Program-made: the position numbers and the translations under genes
NCBI GenBank assembly: GCA_003165115.1
Contig: PLSJ01000241.1
Coordinates: 1-7,632, forward strand
DNA from: Syntrophaceae bacterium
GTDB lineage: Bacteria > Desulfobacterota > Syntrophorhabdia > Syntrophorhabdales > WCHB1-27
Length of the DNA: 7,632 nucleotides
Direction of reading: 5' to 3'
Notes under the pieces: model-generated
Told to the model about the DNA's origin: nothing
Databases searched by the model: none
The model's input: the letters and a program-made list of their open reading frames with translations, nothing else
Shown here: positions 1 to 4,856 of the stretch, in pieces
Position numbering within the stretch: position 1 is the first letter of the stretch
Layout of the letters: each line of letters begins with the position of its first letter

Positions 1-70
1 ACGCAGGCTTACCGGAAAGACACGGAGGATGGTGGAAGAGTTCGAGGATCTTGGCCACGGCCTTTTCCAC
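1..70 (-). CDS. Possible start of an unidentified gene, cut by the window edge
   Basis: Beyond the stop of the aldo/keto reductase gene the same minus-strand frame stays open to the window edge. It offers a GTG start at 70-68, reading roughly VEKAVAKILELFHHPP and then CLSGKPA. Codon third positions are mostly G or C, as in the neighbouring genes, and the segment looks like an amphipathic helix followed by a turn. An AGGGGA stretch lies about 19 bases before the GTG, which is too far for a good ribosome binding site. Only 23 codons are visible, so the product cannot be named. If real, it would be the fourth gene of the minus-strand cluster, 27 bases after the reductase stop. It could equally be open by chance. 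Confidence 0.3.
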   Translation of the reverse strand, partial: MEKAVAKILELFHHPPCLSGKPA

Positions 71-97
71 GGGACGGCCGTATCCGTGGTCCCCTGG

Positions 98-931
98 TCA
101 GGGTTTGTAGTACATCAATTCGCGGGCGTAGGGCGAAACAGCCTGAATGAGGGCTTCCTGCTCGTGGGGAGTCATCGCCGTGTAGGTACAGGCGAGAGTG
201 ACGTTCTCTTCGAGCTGTTCGACGGTATCGGTACCGATGACCGCCAAGGTGACAGCCTGGGAGAGGGCGAAACGAAAGAAAGGCTCCATCCCCTTGTACC
301 ACGGCAGCCGTGCGGCCAATCCTCTGAAATAGACCTTCATCCCGATGATCCCCATGCCCTTCCTCACCGCGGCCGGTATCACCGTTTTGACAAAGCCGTC
401 GGAGAGGGCCTCGCCAGGATTGACCGGGAGAAGGACGGTGTCGAAGGGGAAAAGCTCGAGACAACGGAGCGTAATCCGGGGATCGTGGTGGCCGGTGACC
501 CCCACGAAGCGGACCGACCCTCGCTCCTTCGCCGCGGCAAAGGCCTCGATCGCGCCTCCGGGGCCAAAGATTTCCTGTATCTCGTCTTCGGTTCTCACGT
601 CGTGGACCTGCCACAGATCGAGATAGTCCGTTTTCATGTTTCTGAGCGTCGTGGCAAGATGGGCCTCCGCCCCCTTTTTATCCCTGGCGTGAGACTTGCT
701 TGTCAGAAAGACATCCCTTCGCCTCTCCCGCAGGGCAGGACCGTAATACTCTTCACTCCCTGCATAGGCCCGGGCCGATTCGCAGTAGGTGATACCCAGA
801 TCAAGAGCCCGGTTGATCAGGCTATAGGCTTCCTTCCCACGTCCGGTAGTGCGAAGAACCCCTTCTCCACCGAGCCCCAGGATAGTCGTCTGTACACCCG
901 TCTTGCCGAGTGGACGCGTCTTAAGTTCCAT
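98..931 (-). CDS. Aldo/keto reductase
   Basis: This 277-residue protein is a cytosolic NAD(P)H-dependent oxidoreductase of the aldo/keto reductase superfamily (TIM barrel), expected to reduce aldehydes or ketones. The substrate cannot be read from sequence. It opens with the typical first strands (LGKTGVQTTILGLGGEG, residues 8-24). The catalytic region GITYCESARAYAGSEEYYG (46-64) holds Tyr56. Lys79 sits in LTSKS and His110 in LWQVHD, matching three members of the Asp-Tyr-Lys-His tetrad. The usual Asp appears as Glu51 (ESARAY instead of DTARAY). Near the C-terminus, VIGTDTVEQLEEN (231-243) matches the cofactor-phosphate segment. There is no C-terminal ferredoxin-like cysteine cluster. Length is slightly short but normal. 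The ATG matches the family N-terminus, although no Shine-Dalgarno is visible and a TATAAT lies 6 bases upstream. Confidence 0.93.
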   Translation of the reverse strand: MELKTRPLGKTGVQTTILGLGGEGVLRTTGRGKEAYSLINRALDLGITYCESARAYAGSEEYYGPALRERRRDVFLTSKSHARDKKGAEAHLATTLRNMKTDYLDLWQVHDVRTEDEIQEIFGPGGAIEAFAAAKERGSVRFVGVTGHHDPRITLRCLELFPFDTVLLPVNPGEALSDGFVKTVIPAAVRKGMGIIGMKVYFRGLAARLPWYKGMEPFFRFALSQAVTLAVIGTDTVEQLEENVTLACTYTAMTPHEQEALIQAVSPYARELMYYKP

Positions 932-937
932 GGCTGT

Positions 938-943
938 ATTATA
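938..943 (-). promoter_or_regulatory. TATAAT -10 element directly before the aldo/keto reductase
   Basis: On the minus strand a perfect TATAAT is followed by six bases (ACAGCC) and then the reductase ATG at 931. A transcript starting at the usual distance would begin at or next to the ATG, so the message could be leaderless. This fits the absence of a Shine-Dalgarno. No good -35 hexamer is seen at 16-18 bases; TTCGGC at 19 is the nearest and is weak. The gene may instead be read from the upstream hydrolase and hypothetical genes, which end only 54 bases away. Confidence 0.35.
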
Positions 944-985
944 AGACCTGCGGCATTGTGTAGCCGAAGCGGGAATCGCAGCCTT

Positions 986-1411
986 TCAGGCCTCCTTACA
1001 TAGGTACTTGTGCAGATCCACGGCCTTTCCCTCCACAAGAATAACGGACTGATCGAACCCGGCTTCCCGTACGCCGGTTATAGTGATCTCCCGTGTTTCC
1101 CCGCTCCGCTCCGCCATGACGACCCCTCGGATCGCCCAGGGCGACAGACCCTCGACGGCTTCATCGCTCTCGATAACCACGCCGCACGTCAGCCCAACGG
1201 TTATCACCTGCCTGCGCACGGTGTCCGTCTCCGTGTCCGTGTAAAGAAAGCCTTGCCGTCCTGCCAGGCCGAGATTGGAGCCGTGACTATGGGACCTGTG
1301 GGTAACAATGAACTCCCGGCCGTCGTCTTTCACCCTGTAGATGTTCGTCACGTCGGAGGCGTCCCTGTCCTCGTGCGTCTCCGTGCCTATCTTGCGTACG
1401 CTGATTTCCAT
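986..1411 (-). CDS. Hypothetical protein, 141 residues
   Basis: I do not recognise this protein. It starts at the ATG one base after the hydrolase stop (TGA-G-ATG) with GGGGTG just upstream, so the two genes are almost certainly co-transcribed and probably translationally coupled. The longer open frame upstream is antisense-type overlap inside the hydrolase gene and is not part of the protein. The product looks soluble and strand-rich, with no signal peptide or membrane segment. The N-terminal part is highly charged, with a His-rich stretch THRSHSHGS (37-45). A Thr/Asp repeat TDTETDT (58-64) is encoded by a short imperfect 12-base tandem repeat near 1219-1242. The second half alternates hydrophobic and polar residues (QVITVGLTCGVVIES, 68-82) like a beta barrel or sandwich. 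It ends in CKEA. Function is unknown; the context gives only a link to a hydrolase and a reductase. Confidence 0.72.
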   Translation of the reverse strand: MEISVRKIGTETHEDRDASDVTNIYRVKDDGREFIVTHRSHSHGSNLGLAGRQGFLYTDTETDTVRRQVITVGLTCGVVIESDEAVEGLSPWAIRGVVMAERSGETREITITGVREAGFDQSVILVEGKAVDLHKYLCKEA

Positions 1412-1412
1412 C

Positions 1413-2225
1413 TCACACCCCGCTGGTGTCGTCTCCCGCGTCGGTGAAGGAAGCAACCGCCTCCATGTAGACGTCGAGGGCGTGCTCAAGCAGATTGTTA
1501 TGACCCGCGCCGGCAATAAAAAGTGACTTCTTCTCGGAAGCCCCGGAAAGGGCGAGCAGGGTCCTCCCCTCTGCCACCGGGATGATGTCATCTCTCTCGC
1601 CATGTATGATGAGGGTGGGTATGCGGATTTCTTTGATCTTGATATCGTTTCCGAAGCCGGCCGAGTCCGGCACGTCCGCGAGCAGGTGGGAGACGCCCAA
1701 CCTCGCGAGCAAGTGACGGGTGCTCGCAAACCCACTCTCGACGATCAGTCCTTTCAGCCTGTCCTGATGGTGGAAGGCGACCTCGATGGCAGGCGCGCTG
1801 CCGAGGGACCGGCCCACGACGAAGAGGTCACCCGCGTAGCCGCCATCTTTAAGGAATGCTACGAACCCATGAAAGACCGGGCGGGCGTCCTGGATAATGG
1901 CGCTGCACGTGGGACTGCCCGTGCTAAAGCCGTAGCCCCGGTAGTCCGCCACGAAGAGGTTGATCCCCCGCTCCTGATAAAGGGGGGCCGTGTAGTCGTA
2001 GTCGGGTGCTATCTCCCCGTTGCCGTGGAAGTAGAGGATGCTGGGCGCCTTGCTCCGTGCTGGGTAGAACCGGCAGCCTATGGAGATATCGGGTGCCGTC
2101 TCTATGACATGGTTGACGCCGCAACGCGAAGTCAGCTCCTGCGCCGACGCCCTGCGGGGGAAGAAGAGCCTTTGCAAGACCTCCGGGCGGTCCAGAAGCT
2201 CCGGGCCGTTCTTTGCTTCGCTCAT
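1413..2225 (-). CDS. Alpha/beta hydrolase (Bem46/ABHD13-like)
   Basis: This 270-residue protein has an alpha/beta-hydrolase fold, related to Bem46/ABHD13-type and COG1073 hydrolases, which are serine esterases or acyl hydrolases of mostly unknown substrate. Visible in order are the oxyanion loop FHGNG (66-70) and the conserved VADYRGYGFSTG stretch (92-103). The nucleophile elbow GRSLG (138-142) carries Ser140. The acid is probably Asp212 in HGERDDIIP, and the base His242 in GAGHNN. All triad members are therefore present. No signal peptide or transmembrane segment is seen, so a cytoplasmic enzyme is likely. The ATG at 2225 has no convincing Shine-Dalgarno. It is the first gene of the minus-strand cluster and stands divergent to the toxin-antitoxin operon across a 182-base AT-rich gap. 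The next gene begins one base after its stop. Confidence 0.92.
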   Translation of the reverse strand: MSEAKNGPELLDRPEVLQRLFFPRRASAQELTSRCGVNHVIETAPDISIGCRFYPARSKAPSILYFHGNGEIAPDYDYTAPLYQERGINLFVADYRGYGFSTGSPTCSAIIQDARPVFHGFVAFLKDGGYAGDLFVVGRSLGSAPAIEVAFHHQDRLKGLIVESGFASTRHLLARLGVSHLLADVPDSAGFGNDIKIKEIRIPTLIIHGERDDIIPVAEGRTLLALSGASEKKSLFIAGAGHNNLLEHALDVYMEAVASFTDAGDDTSGV

Positions 2226-2264
2226 TGTAAGCTGATTACCATATTCTGGACGATAAAATCAATT

Positions 2265-2276
2265 CCTACCGTCGAG
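2265..2276. repeat. Left copy of a near-direct repeat flanking the AbiE module
   Basis: CCTACCGTCGAG here recurs as CCTACCTGTCGAG at 4814-4826, in the same orientation with one inserted T. The two copies lie just outside the AT-richer toxin-antitoxin cassette, in the divergent gap on the left and immediately before sfsA on the right. This could be an insertion footprint or a coincidence. No integrase, transposase or tRNA is nearby to decide. Confidence 0.3.
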
Positions 2277-2316
2277 GCTGCCTGGTACACCATATATGCG
2301 TGTATTCATTCAATAG

Positions 2317-2374
2317 ATGAAGTAGTGCGCCTATTAGATACTCGACATAGTACTTCTAATGTGCTATTCTTCAT
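2317..2374. repeat. Nested imperfect dyad, candidate AbiEi operator
   Basis: Two concentric inverted repeats share a centre near 2346. The inner one is ATTAGA-TACT (2333-2342) against AGTA-ct-TCTAAT (2349-2360), ten pairs with a two-base bulge. The outer one is ATGAAG-TAG (2317-2325) against CTA-tt-CTTCAT (2364-2374), nine pairs with a two-base bulge. The structure covers the -35, the spacer and the -10 of the promoter in front of the antitoxin gene. AbiEi antitoxins are known to repress their own operon by binding inverted repeats in the promoter, so this is the natural operator candidate. Binding itself is inferred. Confidence 0.5.
2342..2370 (+). promoter_or_regulatory. Sigma70-like promoter of the AbiE operon
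   Basis: TCGACA (2342-2347, five of six to TTGACA) and TATTCT (2365-2370, four of six to TATAAT) are separated by exactly 17 bases. This predicts a start near 2377 and a leader of about 30 bases before the antitoxin ATG. The promoter lies within a nested dyad, which suggests autoregulation. Of the 182 bases between the divergent genes, only this dyad/promoter block and the flanking repeat at 2265 carry recognisable structure. I found no clean promoter for the leftward hydrolase gene. Confidence 0.5.
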
Positions 2375-2407
2375 TTAACTTGTAAATTATGGCGCTCGGA
2401 GTAACCC

Positions 2408-3217
2408 ATGCAGTTAATCTCCGGTTTGGGAAAGACTGACAGAAAAAGACTGGCCGCCCTTATCCGGGGTACGAAAGGATCCGTCTCCGTGGGGGAGGCG
2501 GCGACTATCCTTGAGGTGTCCTCCACCGAGGCTGCCAAGATGCTGGCACGTTGGGCGACCAAAGGATGGCTTTCTCGTGTTCGGCGCGGCCTATACGTCC
2601 TCGTTCCGTTAGAATCTCCCACGGCTGATGTACCCCTTGAGGATCCCTGGGTAATTACCAATAGGCTTTACTCGCCTTGTTACATTGGAGGGTGGAGCGC
2701 AGCCGAGCATTGGGGCATGACTGAGCAGATATTCCGCACCGTGGTTGTCATGACCACGATGCGGCCAAGGGATCATAAGCCCGTTATAAAGGGAACCAGC
2801 TTTCTGCTACGTACAGTCCCGCAAGAGGCCATGTTCGGACTCAATGCCACTTGGAGAGGTCAGGTAAAGGTATCGGTATCCGATCCAACCCGTACGATTG
2901 TCGATATGCTCGCTGATCCTACGCTTGGAGGAGGAATACGCTCGACTACCGACATGCTGAATGCGTATTTACGATCGGAAAACAAGAATACCAAACTTCT
3001 GACGGAGTACGCCGCACGCCTGGGGAATGGCGCTGTCTTTAAAAGGCTTGGTTTTCTGCTGGAGCGTTTAGCCCCTGACGAGCAAGAAGCTATAGGCACT
3101 TGCCTGTCGAGACTTACAAAAGGTCGCGCGAAGCTTGACCCACATCTGAACGCAGATAAACTCGTGACCCGCTGGAGGCTGTGGGTGCCTGATAACTGGA
3201 AAGCAGAGGCGGCATGA
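2408..3217 (+). CDS. abiEi: AbiEi-like antitoxin / transcriptional repressor (type IV TA)
   Basis: This 269-residue protein resembles AbiEi family antitoxins of type IV toxin-antitoxin and abortive-infection systems. Residues about 10-65 form a winged helix. SVSVGEAATILEVS and EAAKMLARWATKGWL give helix-turn-helix spacing, and RVRRGLYVLVPLES gives the wing, as in the AbiEi N-terminal domain. The following region (about 80-260) has the family pattern: PWVITNRLYSPCYIGGWSAAEHWG (79-102), a strand-rich middle and VSDPTRTIVDML (157-168). Known AbiEi proteins neutralise AbiEii without requiring a stable complex and repress their own operon through promoter inverted repeats. The start has a clear GGAG six bases upstream (2398-2401). 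The stop overlaps the toxin start (ATGA, 3214-3217), so translation is probably coupled. Base composition is less GC-rich than the flanking genes, consistent with horizontal acquisition. Confidence 0.87.
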   Translation: MQLISGLGKTDRKRLAALIRGTKGSVSVGEAATILEVSSTEAAKMLARWATKGWLSRVRRGLYVLVPLESPTADVPLEDPWVITNRLYSPCYIGGWSAAEHWGMTEQIFRTVVVMTTMRPRDHKPVIKGTSFLLRTVPQEAMFGLNATWRGQVKVSVSDPTRTIVDMLADPTLGGGIRSTTDMLNAYLRSENKNTKLLTEYAARLGNGAVFKRLGFLLERLAPDEQEAIGTCLSRLTKGRAKLDPHLNADKLVTRWRLWVPDNWKAEAA

Positions 3218-4650
3218 TTTCACGTCAGGAAATTATGGACTTCTCCCGAGAGTTTGGGCTGACGGCAAACGTGGTCGAAAAGGACTATGTGCTTGGGTGG
3301 GTTCTGGCGGGCATCTCCAGCAAGGCCGAACTCGGGTCGAGTTGGACGTTCAAGGGCGGAACATGCCTCAAGAAATGTTATTTCGAAACGTATCGTTTTT
3401 CAGAAGACCTGGATTTCACCATCGCCGGGCGAAGGCACATGGATCAGACGTTCTTGCTTGAGGCATTTTATCAGGTCGCTGGATGGATTTATGAGACAAC
3501 CGGTATAGAGATTCCTCGGGAGACGATCAGGTTCGATGTCTATGAAAACCCACGCGGGAAGCTGTCCGTACAAGGCAGGATTGGCTATCGGGGACCTATG
3601 CAGCCGCGTGGTGATATACCGCGCATCAGACTTGACGTAACGGATGACGAAATCATGGTTCTGGAGCCGGTCAGGCGAGAAGTCCACCATCCATACTCCG
3701 ACAGACCGGACGAAGGCCTACATGCTCTCTGCTATTCTTTCGAGGAACTCTTCGCAGAAAAAATCAGGGCACTGGGTGAGCGTGAAAGACCAAGGGATCT
3801 CTACGACGTTGTGCTCCTATATCGACGTGATAGCATACGGCCGGACCGTGCCGCCATCCTCAATACACTAAGAGAGAAGTGCGCGTTTAAAGGCATTGCA
3901 CTTCCAACCATGGAGATTCTGGAGAGTCGTCCGGAGCGCGCCGAGTTGGAGGCCGAATGGGAAAACATGCTGGCTCATCAGTTACCCGCGCTGCCGCCGT
4001 TCGAGCAATTCTGGAATGAATTACCGGCGGTTTTTGAGTGGTTATACCGCGCGGTTGAAGAACCGGTACCTATGGCCATTTCCACCATGCGGGCACAAGT
4101 TGACGAAGCGTGGCGCCCGCCTTCCATGGCTGCGGCCTGGCATATGGCCGTGCCCCTTGAAATCATTCGCTTTGCTGCAGCCAACCGGCTCTGCGTGGAT
4201 TTGACGTACCAAGGCACCAGCCGTCGGATCGAGCCGTATTCCTTGCGAAGAACACAAGACGGAAATCTCTTATTGTACGCTGTCAGGCATGAAACAGGTG
4301 AGGACCGGTCCTATCGGGTGGACCGGATCCAGGCGGCCAAAGCAACGAACGAATCCTTTAAACCGCGGTATTTGGTTGAGCTCACCGCTTCCGGGCCGAT
4401 ATTGGCGCCTCCTATAACACGCACGTCAGCAAGCTTTCGAATACCGGGATCATCAATCAGCGGAACGGGCCATCATAAGGCGATGCAGCGAGCTTACAGC
4501 CACTTCGGTCCAAAGTATGTATATCAGTGCCCCGTGTGTGGCAAGCGGTTCGTTAAAAGGTCAATGGATGCCTCCCTGGGTAAACACAAAACCAAGCAAG
4601 GATACCCGTGCTATGGACGCATGGGTGTCTACGTTACCACTAAGTATTAA
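3214..4650 (+). CDS. abiEii: AbiEii-like nucleotidyltransferase toxin fused to a WYL-like domain and a zinc finger
   Basis: This 478-residue protein is the toxin partner. Residues about 1-280 are an AbiEii/AbiGii (DUF1814) nucleotidyltransferase. EKDYVLGWVL (22-31) is the usual entry motif, and FKGGTCLKK (46-54) with SEDLDF (63-68) gives the GG-x(n)-DxD active site with Asp65 and Asp67. EELFAEKIRAL (177-187) with RPRDLYDV (192-199) supplies the conserved Lys183 and Asp195/Asp198. Relatives transfer nucleotides, in some cases to tRNA. Family members are commonly about 230-320 residues, so this one has a long extension. Residues about 308-390 resemble a WYL domain: an initial helix, LTYQGTSRRIEPYSL, then LLLYAVRH and RSYRVDRI. 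The end (433-478) has CPVCGKRF, His458 and Cys466, a C-x2-C-x15-H-x7-C zinc-finger pattern. AGAGG precedes the overlapping ATG. The nucleotidyltransferase call is firm; the WYL call is by pattern only. Confidence 0.88.
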   Translation: MISRQEIMDFSREFGLTANVVEKDYVLGWVLAGISSKAELGSSWTFKGGTCLKKCYFETYRFSEDLDFTIAGRRHMDQTFLLEAFYQVAGWIYETTGIEIPRETIRFDVYENPRGKLSVQGRIGYRGPMQPRGDIPRIRLDVTDDEIMVLEPVRREVHHPYSDRPDEGLHALCYSFEELFAEKIRALGERERPRDLYDVVLLYRRDSIRPDRAAILNTLREKCAFKGIALPTMEILESRPERAELEAEWENMLAHQLPALPPFEQFWNELPAVFEWLYRAVEEPVPMAISTMRAQVDEAWRPPSMAAAWHMAVPLEIIRFAAANRLCVDLTYQGTSRRIEPYSLRRTQDGNLLLYAVRHETGEDRSYRVDRIQAAKATNESFKPRYLVELTASGPILAPPITRTSASFRIPGSSISGTGHHKAMQRAYSHFGPKYVYQCPVCGKRFVKRSMDASLGKHKTKQGYPCYGRMGVYVTTKY

Positions 4651-4658
4651 GGGCAACG

Positions 4659-4714
4659 ATGAAGTCTGCAGAGATTTGCGGGTGAGTCTTCCCGCTGCCC
4701 TTGCAGAACTTCAT
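4659..4714. repeat. Long imperfect stem-loop downstream of the AbiEii toxin
   Basis: ATGAAGTCTGCA (4659-4670) pairs with TGCAG-a-ACTTCAT (4702-4714), twelve pairs with one bulged A. Inside lies a second helix, GCGGG (4678-4682) against CCCGC (4691-4695), with an eight-base loop. CAA/TTG can add three outer pairs. It begins nine bases after the toxin stop. Only TTTG follows, so it is a poor intrinsic terminator. It could act as an mRNA-end stabiliser, an attenuated terminator, a small-RNA element, or a protein site (its outer ATGAAGT echoes the promoter dyad). Confidence 0.55.
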
Positions 4715-4754
4715 TTGTCGAGAGGGCTATATGGGACTCCTGGTTCCTCCGCAG

Positions 4755-4778
4755 TGCCTCAGTTGCAGTTCAGAGGCA
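4755..4778. repeat. Short inverted repeat, possible weak terminator
   Basis: TGCCTC (4755-4760) and GAGGCA (4773-4778) form a six-pair hairpin with a 12-base loop, followed after five bases by TTTT (4784-4787). It could end transcription from the toxin operon before sfsA, but the stem is short, the loop large and the T-run brief. Apart from this, the stem-loop at 4659 and the repeat at 4814, the 206-base gap between the toxin gene and sfsA shows nothing recognisable. Confidence 0.25.
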
Positions 4779-4813
4779 TAGCATTTTGCGGCAATTAATG
4801 GAAGGCGTGTTGC

Positions 4814-4826
4814 CCTACCTGTCGAG
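4814..4826. repeat. Right copy of a near-direct repeat flanking the AbiE module
   Basis: CCTACCTGTCGAG matches CCTACCGTCGAG at 2265-2276 except for one extra T. It ends immediately before the upstream candidate ATG of sfsA (4827), where a chromosomal gene resumes. This is where the edge of an inserted cassette might be expected. Confidence 0.3.
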
Positions 4827-4856
4827 ATGTCCCGGGCATGCGCGAGACACCCTCCG

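Noticed and set aside
981..996. AAGGAGG and a small GCCT/AGGC hairpin at the end of the 141-residue gene (minus strand)
   Set aside because: No start codon follows at a usable distance, and the hairpin has only four pairs and no T-run, so it is neither a ribosome binding site nor a terminator.
29..1003. Long plus-strand open frame of 324 codons
   Set aside because: It is antisense to the aldo/keto reductase, whose motifs are unmistakable. The plus-strand translation has no family features and lacks the codon pattern of a gene.
1219..1242. Imperfect 12-base tandem repeat (GTGTCCGTCTCC-like)
   Set aside because: It lies within the coding frame as Thr/Asp/Glu codons and has only two units, so it is low-complexity coding sequence and not an array.
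2222..2242. Six-codon leader frame (MVISLQ) whose TGA overlaps the hydrolase ATG
   Set aside because: It has no Shine-Dalgarno, and frames this short arise easily by chance. There is no regulatory pattern such as repeated codons or an attenuator.
1602..2378. Plus-strand open frame of 258 codons ending in the AbiE promoter
   Set aside because: It is antisense to the hydrolase with its full catalytic triad, and the translated tail is intergenic sequence.
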